The position numbers and the translations under genes are program-made. 64,000 nucleotides of DNA, taken from the NCBI GenBank assembly GCA_038030265.1, contig CM075939.1, forward strand, positions 25,401,253 to 25,465,252, read 5' to 3'. The notes beneath the pieces were generated by a model that was given only the letters and a program-made list of their open reading frames with translations, searched no databases and was not told the DNA's origin. Positions 50,602-64,000 of the stretch are shown here, in pieces. The stretch's first letter is position 1; every line of letters starts with the position of its first letter. This stretch comes from Corythucha ciliata (Eukaryota; Arthropoda; Insecta; Hemiptera; Tingidae).

Positions 50602-50878
50602 CAGGCGCGTAGGCAGGGGGGGGGGGTCCACCGGGTCCGGAACCCTCCCCCCCGAAATTTCAGATTTATTTCCCATGTTCTGAAGGAGACTTTTTATTTT
50701 CAATTTCTCCGCTCACGCATTGAATCGCACAATAATGATAATAGTAATGATAATAATAATAATGTGTAGTTAAAAACTGAAAAGAGTAGGCATAGAGCGG
50801 AAATCATCTCCCCCCCCCCCGCCACAACGGACCTACATCGGACCCCCCCCCCCCCAAGAAATCCTGGCTACGCGCCTG
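50602..50878. mobile_element. hAT-type MITE, 277 bp, exact 8-bp target duplication
   Basis: Ends CAGGCGCGTAGGCAGG and CCTGGCTACGCGCCTG are inverted copies that begin CAG and end CTG. GCTGACTG flanks the element on both sides (50594-50601 and 50879-50886). Long G runs on the left arm face long C runs on the right. No coding content. Confidence 0.85.
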
Positions 50879-50886
50879 GCTGACTG

Positions 50887-53023
50887 GACTGTTCACTTCA
50901 GTGAAGCGCAGTGTGCTCTGCACTCTGCAGAAACCAATATCAAGAAACCGATTTCATGTAACGTGAAACCAAAGTTGCTTGCAACAGACTGTCAATATTA
51001 TGCAATGTAGTGTACAGTGCGTTTCATGAAACTGGAGTTTTTTCGACTCCACGAAACCGTGTTTTGTGAAACTTGAAAAAACGGTTTCCTGAAGCTTCAG
51101 CTTCACGTTTCTTGTCGCCATTCTCAAATTCATTGCACATTTTAATTGCGCAAGTTGCCTTTGCAGTGTTAATCAATAATCAAGGCCGACGTTTCTTTCC
51201 AAGTAATGTTGACAGAAGCTATCCATGGGCGGAGATTCTCAAAGTATTTGTAAATATATTTTCCGGTTTCTGATCTGAGTGGTGCGGTGATCTGAGAAGA
51301 CTGTGATGGATCGTTGGATAAACGAATGTTCTCTAACTTGTGCGAAATGGTCATTATCTACATACGATTGTATGTAGATCATTTCCGTCACTTGTGAGCG
51401 AACATTCTCTGCAATGAGCAGAGTGAAAACGTGGCTGGATTAATGGTCGGTCGTTGGTGGCTCATAACAACAATGGGTCAAGAGCGCTTCGGTAATCTGC
51501 GCGTCTGTATTTTGAAACTTCTGGGGTGGTTTTTGGGGAACGCTCCGTACATCCTTGAGTGCCCTAGGTAACTACGCTTGGCGTTGTGCTCGACCAGAAC
51601 CTTTATGGGAGAACGTGCGTCAAGCTAGCCTCCTTTTACACTCTTATCGTATGAAATTGGAGTTTCAAACCATAATTAACGAAGTTTTCTTCTTTTTATT
51701 GAGAGACTCAATGTACAACAGATAGGCACCTGCCCGCAATGCTTCGGTGCGCCACTATGCAGCCTTCCACAGTTTTCCTTCCACGTGACCGTTAACCAGG
51801 AGCGGATCCGGATTTATGCTCGATGAGTGGGGGTGGGGTGCACATATGGATCCCCCCCCCCACAATAAGGGAAAACTTATGAAATAAAACGAATTATTCG
51901 TCTTTTCACAGAACTTATTGCCCCCCGCTCCTATATTACTAATATGAAATACCTCCACCACGAGTTTTTCTGCATCCCTGAGCGCGGAGAAAAACGCAAT
52001 TTTCATTTTGGGGACAGGATACTGACTTCACCCGAGTCCCCCCCCCCATTAATTTCAATTTCATCAATTTGAAATTGATCCAAGGTTCCGGTACCGCATC
52101 ACTAAGCACTTTTAATAGCCACCTCATTCAGGAAAACCTGGAAAATTAACTCTCGTAGAAGCCGACTTATATAAGCTCTCAACGATCAGAAATTCAAAAT
52201 TGATACTAAACTGATTTAAAGCACCTGCGATCCACCGAAAGAGACATCGGGCATGATGAAAATTAGTTTTCCAGGATTTCATGTTTTTCAAGGAGTTTAA
52301 CTTTCCGTAGTGCACAGGCGCATATCAAAGGGAGTACCGCCCCCCTGTGACAACCAAACAGTTGCAACCTTAGAGTAAAGATATACTAGAGAGATTTTTG
52401 TCCTTTGCGCATTGAAGCAAGGACCCCTTGAAATTACCCAAGTCACGTGACCTGTGTGTCTTCCCCCTCCTAACGTTTTCGCTTCAAGTTGCTCTGCAAC
52501 CTTCTTTAATAATCTACCCCAAGAAGTCGGTCATTGCTCTGTTTGCTTGCGTTGGTGATTTGTTGTGTATTATTTTTCTTTCTAATTTCCCTGTGTCCTT
52601 TTCTATTTTCCGTATTTCAACCGTTCTTTTAAGAACGCTCGTGCCTTTGTATTTACTTATTTATTTGTTGGAAATATAAAGAGTTGATGTCGAAATTTCA
52701 TTTCATTACTTCCCTATTTACTTCCTCTAGGCTCGCATGGATACTTGTATTTACGGAACGTTCAAGTAAAATAAAAATGGTCGAGCCAGTAAGATTAGCT
52801 CTTGGTGTAATGAGGAAGTTTCACATTTTCCAAAAATTTTTTTTTGATGAGGCATACCTATCAATCCTTCCACATGAATAAATAAAAGCTTAAACCCCCT
52901 CAGACTTGACGGGGAGATTGAGAACTACAAGAATTTAAAAGAACGCGGGAAGAAATTGCCCAAGTCACGTGACTAAGGTGTTTGCTTTACTTTTTTCATG
53001 ACGCGCAGCCCAACCAGCTCTCT
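50887..53023. other. Gene-free stretch
   Basis: Contains C tracts near 51860 and 52041 and a phrase (GCCCAAGTCACGTGAC / ACCCAAGTCACGTGAC) repeated at about 52437 and 52960, which may be one family of small repeat. No gene is supported; open stretches at 52428-52679 are T-rich and incidental. Confidence 0.35.
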
Positions 53024-53253
53024 AAAGGCGGGTGTGACTCATCCGCCCTCCCATGCCCTGTTGCCAATCCGTGCGTTGTGGGTGGTGATGTGGGGTGGAG
53101 TTTTACGAACGCTCACCGGCTCACAGCTCTCCAAAGTGACAACGATGGGAGCGCAACGTTGCCAGCTATGGGTGTAGACTTGAGCTTTTCATCGCATCTT
53201 TGGGACTATAATGCGCAACGTTGGTTTTTTAGTCGATGAGTCACACCCGCCTT
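53024..53253. repeat. Foldback (MITE-like) element, 230 bp
   Basis: AAGGCGGGTGTGACTCATC at the left and GATGAGTCACACCCGCCTT at the right are perfect inverted copies. Confidence 0.8.
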
Positions 53254-53552
53254 ATTTCGTGTCGCGTACTTTAGTGTTATTGTTACTCTAAGGCCGCTCT
53301 AAGGTTGCATGGTTGCAACGCGTTCTTGGGGAGGCTTCACTCACTCTGTCTCGCCCTTTTTGATTGCAGCATAATTGGTTTCAAATGTGCCAACCCAATG
53401 AAATTTTGTATTTCATTGAAATTTCGTATTATGAAGGAGCCAAAGTCATGTAGAAAACCAAGTTATCCAGCTTACTAGAAGAGCTCGCGAGACCATTCTT
53501 GGGTTTGACATTTTGCTCCCGCTAGATCGCACTACCATCGCATTGAGAACTA

Positions 53553-54090
53553 TGTCTGTTCGCGAAAAAAAAGTTCAGTGTAGTGCAGGGCAGGGCAGGG
53601 CAAGCTGGGGCAGCTGGGAGCAGGAGAATTTTCACGGGAACGCTTTCTCTTTCAGTGCAGGCTGGTGCAAATTCAAACAGTCTTGTTGCCTTCTCTTTTT
53701 CTTGGTAAACAGATAAGATGGAGGGTCACCCGACATAACATACGGCATACAACATACATATAGTTTTGATTAACTCGAATTGAAGAAGTTTATTCAAATT
53801 AGTACTACCGGCCTAAACGCCGAGATTGAATGAATTGAACAAGAATGAGAAGGAAAAAAGGTAACGGGACTGTTACATTTATCAAAAAACTTGGAGTAAC
53901 TTGGGGCAGGCTGGTGCAGCACAGAATTCATCGCGAACGCCCTACACTCGCTACACCAGCTGCCCCAGCTTGTCCAAGCCTGCACTCATTTCTCAGGAAA
54001 AGCATTTAGGGTGCTCTGGTGCGCACTAGTGCACCCTGGTGCGCGCTAGTGCACCCTGGTGCGCCCCGGAGCAGGCTCGCGAACAGACCT
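53553..54090. repeat. Foldback element, about 540 bp
   Basis: Ends TGTCTGTTCGCGA and TCGCGAACAGACC face each other. Both arms hold GCAGGGCAGG, GGGGCAGCTGG and GTGCAGGCTGG words in opposite orientation, and the right arm adds short tandem GTGCGC(A/T)CTAGTGCACCCTG units at about 54010-54065. Confidence 0.65.
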
Positions 54091-55937
54091 ATTATGTATG
54101 TGTTCTGTGGAGTCTATGCAAACTTAATTCCCTCGAATGACTCCACATGTGCATAACAACATATCGGGAACGGACACGAGATAAGAGTTGGGTTATATTA
54201 TCTTTCCTGGTTACCCCAAATTTATTACAGTATTGAGTGATTTATTTATATTTACTTAATTTTAACGTTCCAAAAGTTGTTTTATGTTTTATGAGCTGAA
54301 ATTTAGGTCTATTGTAAGCAATTGATCCACAGACGGAGATAGTTTCTTCCGGTTTTCAGTCACTGAGGCAGTAATGAATCTTTGTACTAGAAAGGACACT
54401 ATGATTGAAATAAGTTGCCCGATTTTTATTGATGACAAGATGTCAAATGTTGAGCGATTGGATACTCACGACACGAGCAAGGACCGGCACCGATTTATTT
54501 TCATTTTTATTTTTTAGATAGCGGCGATCCTTCCTTCGACAATCCCCCAGCTAAGTCACTTAAGTTCCATTTTACGTAATTTTGATGCCTACAAAGCCAT
54601 CAAGACTGAGTTATTGAAAAAAAAAACTATTTGCAGCAAGCTTCCAATGTAGAACTTACATGAACGGGGCAACTAGGAATAGATAAGAATGCAATGCCAA
54701 AACCAACTCGATCGTAACCTGCCGTGTCCTTTCCCAATGGCTTGTAAAGTGATGTCTTTAAAATTTTTTTTTTAGATTATAACTGACAGGAATTGTTCAA
54801 AATTAGGCAAAACTGCTGAATTTGATCAGAAATGGCTATTCTAGACGTAAAATAGGTAGTAGAAAAATTGGGTCATCGTAAAATAGTGGGCTCTTTCCGA
54901 ATCCATCGTCAAAAGTTGCAAAATGACAGCAGTAAACCGAGTTATTCGCATTTATATAAGAAAAGTGATGCAAGCCAGAAAAAACGTCAGAAAAATCATA
55001 TCTCGTAGGGTTTTGATTTTTGGACCATGTTGTACAGGGTGTTACCATCGATCGCAAATGAGATCTATTTTCACTCAATTTTTTTTGTCACACTCATCCT
55101 GTTCCACCCTGTATAATGTATGGACTGATGAAGAAATGTGTATATGAGGCAGGAACAACCTCTGCCTCATATCCCTCAGCGTTAGCTCTGCGAGATAAAT
55201 AAAGCTTTGGTCACCGAGATTTGGGTGATGTTACAAGTAGTCATCCACGCTGATGGCCACACGCGCCGGCTGCAGCGAGCTATGACACGGCGCATTCGGT
55301 TTCGTGCGGGCGTTCCCGACGGTGTGCGTTCAACACTAAAACGACGCGTTCGACGAAAGATTATTCCTTCTGAAACGTTGAAGATCGCTAAATTTCCTTT
55401 ATAATATTGAAAAATTTGGTGTATTGGACAAAACGCTATTTCACGCCTTCCGGAAATCCAAAAAGCGTGTTTATTTGAGAAAGTATCCAATTGATTGATT
55501 AACTGTATTTTCCCCCTCTCCTTTCAAGAGTCTCTATTATCTCCTAGGGTCATCCTCTCCTCTCATCGTCGAATTGCTTTATTGTGGTGAAATAATTCCA
55601 CTAACGATGAGATAGAAAATTGATCACTTTCTTAACTTAGGCCATGACAATTTTAGCATCGATTGACTTTAATTCAATTCAAGGTGGAAGGAACTTTTTT
55701 ACACTTCATTTTCAGCCATGTAGCAATGGATTTCCAAAGTGTGACTTAACAGAAACCCCCCCTCACTTCAAATCTTCTCCCCCCTTCTTGTGTGTCTATG
55801 AACCCTAAAACAGTGATAAGAAAAAAGGGGGAGATGGGGAAAAAATAGAAAAAGAAGGGGTGGGTTTTCTCTAAATATAAGAGTCCTTCTCGGAAGGCGT
55901 GAAAGTCGAAAGAAAATTTTTCCTTTCCACCATCACG
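54091..55937. other. Spacer with a single arm of the TACAGGG family; 5' flank of the chemosensory gene
   Basis: Bases about 54780-55113 resemble the right arm of the 1.48-kb foldback (CCGAATCCATCGTCAAAAGT) and end CACCCTGTA followed by TA. At 55873-55881 AAATATAAG, about 60 nt ahead of the chemosensory start codon, is a possible TATA box. Between 55740 and 55860 C-rich and A/G-rich tracts occur. Confidence 0.5.
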
Positions 55938-56347
55938 ATGGAATTTCGTATTCTTCATTTTTTTGTTTCCGTCACCCTTACAGTGGCCTTTGTCGAGGGT
56001 CAAAACGTTCAATTTCTAAGTGCCCAAACTGTAAATCATTTGTTGAGTGACGTGAAGTACGTTCAAAAGCAGATTCAGTGCGTATTGGGACGATCTAAGT
56101 GCGACGACGTGGGAAATCAGTTAAGACGTGAGTTTTAAAAATTTGTGATTTCCTTAAATAGAAACATTATTTTATGTATTTCGTGTATTTTATTTTAGTG
56201 GCGATTCCAGAGGTTTTGGGACGGAACTGCCGGGCATGCTCTCCAGAGCAAGCAGCTAATGCTAAAAAAGTCGTTAATTTCATCAAGAGTCGCTACCCGT
56301 CCGAATTTTCCCAAATCCAGTCAAAGTACGTTCGTAAGAGAGGCTGA
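55938..56347 (+). CDS. Chemosensory protein (CSP/OS-D family), complete
   Basis: Two exons, 55938-56127 and 56199-56347, joined in phase 1 across a 71-nt intron (GTGAGT...TTTTAG), encode 112 residues. Chemosensory proteins are small soluble helical carriers of hydrophobic ligands in sensory lymph and other tissues. The protein begins with a signal peptide (MEFRILHFFVSVTLTVAFVEG) and has exactly four further cysteines in the diagnostic spacing C-x6-C-x18-C-x2-C. It also shows family phrases such as CRACSPEQAANAKKVVNFIK. The intron falls in the usual place, between the second and third cysteines. The length suits the family (about 110 to 130 with signal). AATAAAATAAAATAATG follows the stop within about 25 nt. 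It converges on the trypsin-like gene with about 600 bp between stops. Confidence 0.93.
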
Positions 56348-56952
56348 ATTTACATCGCGCTGTTGCAAAATAAAATAAAATAATGAGTTGGGTACTTAAA
56401 ATTTATTCTTTTTTCCATTGATTTATAAATAAAAATCAAAACATCACATTAAATCATTAAAAACTTCTACGTATCAATATCCCATGTCGATTTGTAGATA
56501 ATTAAAGCGTGAGATCTTATAAAACGTAATAGGGGAAAAGATTAGAAAGATTTTCCCAGTAGTTTTTGATTTTTTTTCATATTATTTATATGACTAGAAA
56601 AAACAACAAAATCTTAAATAACACACAGAACAAGTTTAAACACATACTTTCCAAGAAACAGACAAATTAATGTTTTTGTTTTATCTTTTTCTGACATTTA
56701 AAGGTAACTTTCCACTACACAGCGCTTACTAAAATAGTTATTTTTCCTCCATCCAGACCAATTCCAAAAAAAATTTGAAAGTCTTTTGAAATAAACTGTT
56801 TAATTACTATTGGAGGTACGGTGGGAAAATTTGTAGGGGATGGGGGCCAAGACAGGGCAAAATCTTAACGGCTAGCCATTGAACTAACATTTTATCGTTT
56901 ACTTTGAGGTATTTTTTATTATTACTATTGTTATTGTTATTTCTTCTTATTA

Positions 56953-57087
<135 letters not shown>

Positions 57088-60000
57088 TTACAGAAATTAA
57101 GTACAAACCGTAAATGATTTATTGAGTTGCAAACGACAACGACTACATTTATCATTTGTTGGAACATTAGTTAGCCGTAACCCGTATTTAATTATTTATT
57201 TCTACAGAAGAGTCTGATTTTTGTAAATTTATTACGCCTTGAAGCGGGGGGAGGAGGAAATGGCCCTCGTAAAAAGAAGCCACGTCATCTTATTTTTTGG
57301 CCAAAAATAATGGAATTCCTTCAAAAACCAAATTTCTCACATTTTGGTCTTAATTTGGATCTTTCAAAGCCAAATGGGGCTAGCCCAGGACCCAAGTCCA
57401 CAAAAAACAATTCCAGACATCGTGGATAGCCCTGAAAATCGGGAATTCACTAACATTACGTCCAAATGATGTATAATTTTGTGGCAACGCATTAAGATTT
57501 AAGCGTTTTGGGGCCTGCTGGGCCCGCAGGATTCGCGCAAACTAAAAACAAAAAGCCCCGAAACTTTTAATTTGGCTAAAATTTAGGCCCGTGTGCCAAG
57601 TCGTTCCTCGAATATTCCTCAACCTCAAAGCCCCCTCACAAAATGGAAAAAATTATAAAATAACACGTGATTCTAAAGTTTGCGAGGAAGGTTGGAGTCG
57701 AGGGAATTTCGATTAGCGACTTAGCATAAGCGGACCTTAGACCTGAAATATCCAATTTTTCTGAAATTTGTACCAGGAACTTGTTGTTATCTTGGAATGA
57801 CCCGGATTTTTCATAGAGCGCATATGATTCAGTCAGGAAAATTCAAATTTCGTGGGCGTTCGTTAGGCTTTTGGCGATGTTGGGGCCGGCTAGCCTGTGT
57901 TCCGGTGCCCGATAAAGAGAAAATAACTGAAACTATAGCTATTTCGTTGATAATAAGACTTGATGACTCGAATCCGTCAATTTCGCAGATATTCTGCCAG
58001 AAAATTGTAATTTCGGTGAAATTAGGACCCGAACGCGCCAACTCATAAATATTTATCTCTAACTGTTACAATTACATTGTTATTCGCGCAATCAGGGCCA
58101 GCCAGCCAAAATCCCCCCCCCCACTAACGACAAACAATAGATAAATTAAAAAAACAGCAAACTTAAACCCTCCAACATATTCAGTCATAAAATTTTCCAA
58201 TTTCGCGGATATTTAGCTCCAAAATTTTGTGATTTTGCGGCTGAAAAGGCCCGCAATTGAGGTGGAATTAAGGCCAGATACCAGCAATATCGCGGGCCAA
58301 TCAGTTTTTTTTTTTTTTACTTTGAAAACCATCTTAGCAACAGTCTTCTCCAAAAATAGCCAACTGGCGTTTTCTGAATTTTATCCGTGAATTAACGCTT
58401 TTTCTCAATTTTGGCTGTGAATTACCTACCTTTTTCTTCTGTTTTAATCGCGAATGAGCGTTTTCCCAATATGTTAGCTGCGCATGAGTTTTTTTCTTCG
58501 ACTTTTGCAGTTAATTGTGGATTCCTATCAATGGCCCCGTTGCAAAACCCCAAAAAATGGTCAGCACTTGCTCAGCACTTAGTGAGGTTTGATCACTAAA
58601 GCCCTGTTCACACGATGCAATGTTTGAAGTTATATTGCATGCTGGTTTTTTAAAAACATATGTTCCTTGGTAGTGACCGGATGTTTTTAAAAATCCAGCG
58701 TGCAATTTAGCTTCAAACATTGCATCGTGTGAACAGGGCTTAACACATGTAAAATCGATGAAGGATTCATCGTGCTTAATCGTGTTATAGTTTTGCAACG
58801 GACCCAATTTAAGTCGCAAATTAGCACCATTTTTAAATCGTAACCGCAGATTAGTGGTTTTTCTAAATTTTTAGCACCTCTAGAAACGGCGAATGAGCCT
58901 TTGACTGAATTTTAGCTGCAAAATAGCGCCTTTTCTCCACTATAACAATACATTTGCTGTTTTTATCGATTAAACAGCTCCGATTTGCTGGAGGTAATTT
59001 CTCCATTTTAGACCCAAATTAGCGTGTTTTTTCAAATTTTATCCGCGAATGACCGATTTTTCTCAATGTGGGATACAAATTAGCTGTTTTCGCAATGTCT
59101 TTCGCGCACGGACTTTGATTACTATGGAGTAGGGAAAAATCGTCTAAAACCAACGACAAAGAGGCAAACCGTTCAATTTTGGCCTCTGTCCCAGAGGCGC
59201 TTTGGCCATATAATCGGGGAAAAACGACCTTAGGGTCGGGGGTGATGTTTAGAAATCGCCAACTTCAGCCCTCAGCGGGTTTGACAAATATGTTGCCTAA
59301 ATTTTAAATTGGACGGAACTGCGTATCTCGAAGTTTTTTGACACGGAGAACCAGACAATCGGACTCGAAGCCGTTTAGACGAACCGTTGAGGGATAGTTC
59401 TTCCTACGATGCCGCAGCATGAACATTTAATGTGAACGATTAATGAATAATGACTATTTGGAACGCATATGACCATTTTGACGAACGGTCACCGGCCATT
59501 TTGAACGGTTAATGACCATTTTGAACGCTTAATGGTCTGAACGGGGGCCCAAGGTGCCCCCCCCCCTCAGCACTACCACGGTACGTAACTGACTTGTTGC
59601 AGGTTTCGAAGTTCGGTATGAACAAAGACGAGTTGACGGCTACACACCATTGCCTCGTCATGGCTACAAACTAGGTTCAATGTTCAGTAGGGGTTCCTCC
59701 AACCCTTCTCGTCCATAGTTGTATGCGGTAAAAGATTCAGTCAACTCACCTGACTGCTGGCAAGCGAGCGGGCCACCCGAGTCACCTTCACAAGCGTCAA
59801 CGCCCCCCTCCAAAAGACCGGCGCACAGCATCGAGTCCAGTATCGTTTGAAGACGCCCACCATAGACTTCAACCGATCGACAAGTCGACTGCGACAACAG
59901 TGGCACTGAGGCCGCTCTCAGCGTTGTCGACAAGCTTTTCGAGTCACCCGCTACACAAATAGACAATGCATTGTTTTGACGTCTCTGACTATCGACTTTT

Positions 60001-63000
60001 TTTTTACTCACGTTTTTGAGCTCCCCATCCCGTGACAACGCACCACTGCCCTTCGTCTGGGGTCAGATCAGTTTCTTCGGGAATGCATATGGGTTGGACG
60101 AACTGGTTGAAATCTATTCCGGCCTCTGACGAGGCCTTTACTTTGATTATAGCGATGTCATTACTGTGAGGCCCATCTATCGAAAAAGCGGCAGCGGTCC
60201 CATAAAAAAAATGTACCTGTAGCGATATGGGATTCGTTCGAACTGTGTACCTCGCCTAAACTCCGGGTGAATCACAATTCGCTCGGGCCTATAGGCTCTT
60301 TCGTGTTTGTCCTTTCCCCGTAGATTATGTTTACCGACGACTAAGCGAACCTGATCCGGTCGATCCAGGTTGGTGACGCAATGAGCGGCGGTGAGAACAA
60401 GACGGTCGCCAATGACCGCACCGCCGCAATGATGGTTGTATCCGCGTTTTTTACCCGAGTACGCCTGAATTTCCACCTTTATTAAAAGAAAAAAAAATAG
60501 AGGAAGAGAGTTCGTTAAAAATTTGATCGTAGACTGGGTTTTACCTGCCACGGATAGGCGCCGTATGGTGTGCTCGAGCCTCCGACAATTTTCGCCGTCG
60601 CCATAGTGCTGGAACCTCGAGTCGGCGAGTGACTCACGGCACGTGTTCCACACTCGGTCGCCGAGGACGGGAATTTAGGGAATCCACCGCTTCTCCACTC
60701 GCCATCAACAGGTTCAACATCTTCAACTGTTGAACGTTTTTAGTTTTATAGTCAGAAAAGCGGACTCAGAAAAAAAAAAAATGCGATCGATATTTACGCG
60801 AATCAAACCAGCCACTCCGAGGAATTTGCCTCGAAGGCAGCGGCGCCATCGCGAGAAAAATTACAGCCGTTTGTAAAACCATGACGTGATATGGACTACA
60901 TTGTTGCGAAATCCTGAAGAAAAAAAAATTGTGTTTATGCACAAAAGATCATTATAGCTGTGGCCTATTTCTAATTAAACAGTACGTCCTTCACCTCTTC
61001 ATAGTGGTCCGAAGTGCAGCAAGCTGCACACACTAAAACCACCCACATCCTTCGGCGCAACAAGTTATATCATAGAACGCCCCAGTGACACCGTTTAGGC
61101 ATTTTTTTTTTTCATGTTTGTTTCATTACACGTTCATTAATCAAGTTTAAATGAGCCAAGACGAACACCTATTGTGATTGGGTGTGGAGAGGGGGGGGGT
61201 CATTTCTTTTGTTTAGTCTTGCGAAGTGTTCCCGAGGTGATCTAATAATTCCAGAACTAGTCTTTTTTTTCTCGTGGTTAACCGCGCAGCCTTTCTTATA
61301 TATATATATATACTTTTTTTGGCGATCGGTTTTGCAAGTTTAAAGACACACGGCGAGGGTCATTTCGGTCAAGGACATCACATTTTGAATGGAAAATTCG
61401 AACAGGCTAAAATGAGAAAATTGCAATAGCTCACCAAGGAAGTAAAAATGTCTATAGAGACGCTTTCACTTTTTTTTTCGAAAGACGACCACCTTTTTTG
61501 TCTTATTTTCTTCAAACGTCAGGACAAACGGTGATTAATAAAACAATGCAGATTACAAGTCAGAAGTCGATCATGACACGCTTTTAGCAGCAATAACTGC
61601 TAAGTGGAAAGACAATCCTTCATTTCCTAAAACCACGATGACTTAAGAATTCAGAGCTGATGTTTTAATTTGATCAAATTCCCCTCCCCCATCCCTCTTA
61701 AACGGAACTCTCTTGGATTTTTCCAGGACACGAAAAAATCATCATCAAATGAAGCTCAAATCTGAAAAATGAATGCAACTCTCGAAAGGGAAAGTGGATT
61801 AAGCGCCGTGATGTATGCACAGGTTCCCACGCATGACTTTATATTTTTAATGCCCGATTTGGGTGTTTACAACATTTTTGGGAGATGCACGTCCGGTGTC
61901 CCAATTCCAGACTGTCATTTACATATAAAAAAATATCGAGCCCCACGAGTTCCCTTTTCCCCATTCGGCGTTGTTTATTTACTCTCACTTTCAAGGTCTT
62001 GTCAAAAAGATGAAAACCGTGAGTCTCATGCTCCATTTTTTTTTTATCGTCATTTTTTCATAATAAACGGCCAAAAGTTAAACCACCTGACGATGGGCCT
62101 CTATGCATTCTGGGATTGAATGATTGCATCAAATCTGACCTTCCAGGCGTCTTCTTACATGGACGCGACAGAACGCGTGAAGTTGAGTGCGTTCAACACT
62201 CGCTTTGTTTACAATTCCAAGATCAGACGTCTACAGAATATGTTTAATTGAAATTACTTTTAAGGGGGGAGGGGAGTCTTCGGACAGCGTAATAAAATAT
62301 AGAGTAAACGTGATTTCGTATTTTATTCTCTTCTGAAGAGGAACATGTTTTTGCAAAGCTAATTAGAATTGACCAATGCCTGAGAGACGATGCCGTTAAA
62401 GTAGTAAATCCAAAAAGACTAATAATTAACATAATACAGTAACTCACATTTTTCAATCGGGAGGGAACCCAGTGATATTATTACCAAACTGTTCAAAATC
62501 CCAGCGAGCGCGTGATTCGGAAGCAATAGACCGACACTGCTTTTATATTGATTTTAACAATAATAATAATATTTAAACTCAAACGCCGAAGAGCGGCCCG
62601 CTTAATAATCCCCCTTTTTATACATAAATATATATATAAATACAGCGGGCGGGCGATCCCTCCATCAGTACGGCGGTGACGAAATAACTCGCTTGGGGCT
62701 CCGTAGGATAGATACTTCATTCACAAGAATGAGGAAACGGCGGGGAAGAAGGGAGGGAGGACCTTTACCATCTCTCTAGAGGAGGGGGAGGGGAACAAAT
62801 CCCTCCTCTACGATGATGCCCTATTGGAAAAACGAGTTTAAAAGATCAAATCTAACGAGAGTAAAATGTGGAAATTAGGACTTTAACAAAGATTTTGTCC
62901 AAGGGGGCGGCTCGGCGGCGGTGGCCGTAATTTGTTCCTTCTCGCCAGCACAATAGCCGGTTGCTCTTGAGTTTTCCTACACCCTCACCTCACCCTCTAT

Positions 63001-64000
63001 CGTTTTATCCTTGTCGAGTGACATTCAAAAGTTCTATTTCCACATTTTCTCAGTGCCCTAGCGGCCCACATTTTTTTTTTTTTTTTTTTTGTTAACTCTC
63101 TTTGAGTACGACCTTGTAGGTGTCCCACCAATCGATTTGCCACCAGAGTTCCCGCCTCCGTCCAAGGTCCCTTTACTCTACTTTCTCGAAGAATTGAAAA
63201 AAAAAATGCAAATAAGAAAAGCCCTTCTCTCTTTGATTATAACCATCCGAAAACAAATTTTCTTTCCCCGAATTTTAAATGAAGTGATGCACGAAAAACA
63301 GAATCACACACACAAAAAGGTCTCTTCTCGTACACTTTCGCTGTCAAGATGGTTCTTTTTTGCTTATTCAAATGCAAATGGTTTGCATCCCAAACCCCGA
63401 GGGTCCTAGAGAAAATGCGGAAGTGACTTTAAACATAACAAAATAATCTTCCTTTTGTTCCGTTCGGGGGAAAAAAAACAACACGAAAAGAATAAAATGA
63501 AAAGCGCAATTTCCGAAAAAGTAGGTCACGCCCCGCACATCTTGTCGCATTTATTGCACATTGATGCGCATTTTGTTTTTCCAGGTAGAACAGAAATTAG
63601 GGCAGTAAGGTAAGGTTGTTTTGACGGGCAGGCATTTGACAAGTTCTTTGGCGCCATCCGGGAGTAATCTTTACGAGTGTGTATTGGTGAGGGGCAGGGT
63701 GAGTGAAAGTTTTTTTTTATTATTATTGTCATCATTTCCACCTCCTTCACTCCGCACTTGCCCTTCTAATTAATTCGCGGCGTTTTACACTCTTTTTTTT
63801 TGCGACCGCGAATGTTTGACTGTTGCATCATTGCAGTTAAGAGATCCTCGTAAGTTCTCTGTTAACGATTTTTAAACGCTTACGTATACAATAGGTTTTT
63901 TTTTATACACACTTAAATCACTTAAGCTTGTCATCGTATGACTTCACGGAGGTGGTACCAAAACTTGATAGTCCCTAGGGATGAGCATCGTGCATCGATG

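Overview
This is eukaryotic nuclear DNA from an arthropod, almost certainly an insect. It has short GT-AG introns (about 50 to 80 nt), a four-cysteine chemosensory protein, a gustatory receptor ending in the insect TYhhhhhQF motif, a trypsin-like secreted protease and a glycine-rich silk or cuticle-like secreted protein. A hemipteran such as a whitefly is a guess from general feel, not shown by the sequence. The genome style is gene-poor and very rich in short foldback (MITE-like) elements, degenerate short-period repeats and G or C homopolymer tracts.

Layout. 0.3-1.1 kb (-): two exons of a secreted or receptor protein with a somatomedin-B domain, continuing off the left edge. 1.4-4.2 kb: degenerate repeats, foldbacks and the first copy of a ~1.1 kb dispersed element. 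4.4-5.9 kb (+): complete three-exon gene for a telomeric Rap1 (TERF2IP) homologue. 6-11 kb: degenerate repeats and a 1.48 kb foldback with mariner-type ends; a possible terminal exon lies at 11.1 kb (-). 11.5-28.6 kb: mostly non-genic, with many MITEs, degenerate arrays, a tRNA-like SINE head and three isolated candidate exons at 18.99, 22.66 and 24.05 kb (+). 28.68-30.92 kb: a 2.24 kb non-autonomous hAT element with a perfect 8-bp target duplication. 31.37-32.35 kb (+): a three-exon gene of unknown function, convergent with a complete four-exon gustatory receptor at 32.71-33.95 kb (-). 34-45 kb: repeats, including two more copies of the 1.1 kb dispersed element and a large foldback at 42.6-43.4 kb. 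45.84-49.45 kb (+): six-exon Gly/Ala/Asn-rich secreted protein. 50.6-54.1 kb: hAT MITE and other foldbacks. 55.94-56.35 kb (+): two-exon chemosensory protein, convergent with a six-exon trypsin-like protease at 56.95-60.88 kb (-), whose last intron is 2.7 kb and packed with repeats. 62.63-62.67 kb: a TATA plus initiator core promoter with no recognised gene after it.

The genes do not form one pathway. The gustatory receptor and chemosensory protein both serve chemical sensing, the protease and silk-like protein are secreted products, and Rap1 belongs to telomere biology. The strongest points for follow-up are a Rap1 homologue that ends right after its Myb domain, nested MITE insertions with paralogous empty sites inside this same window, and four families of degenerate ~30-bp repeats, two of which sit inside the hAT element. 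All exon models were built by reading splice signals and reading-frame phase by hand; no alignment or expression data were available.
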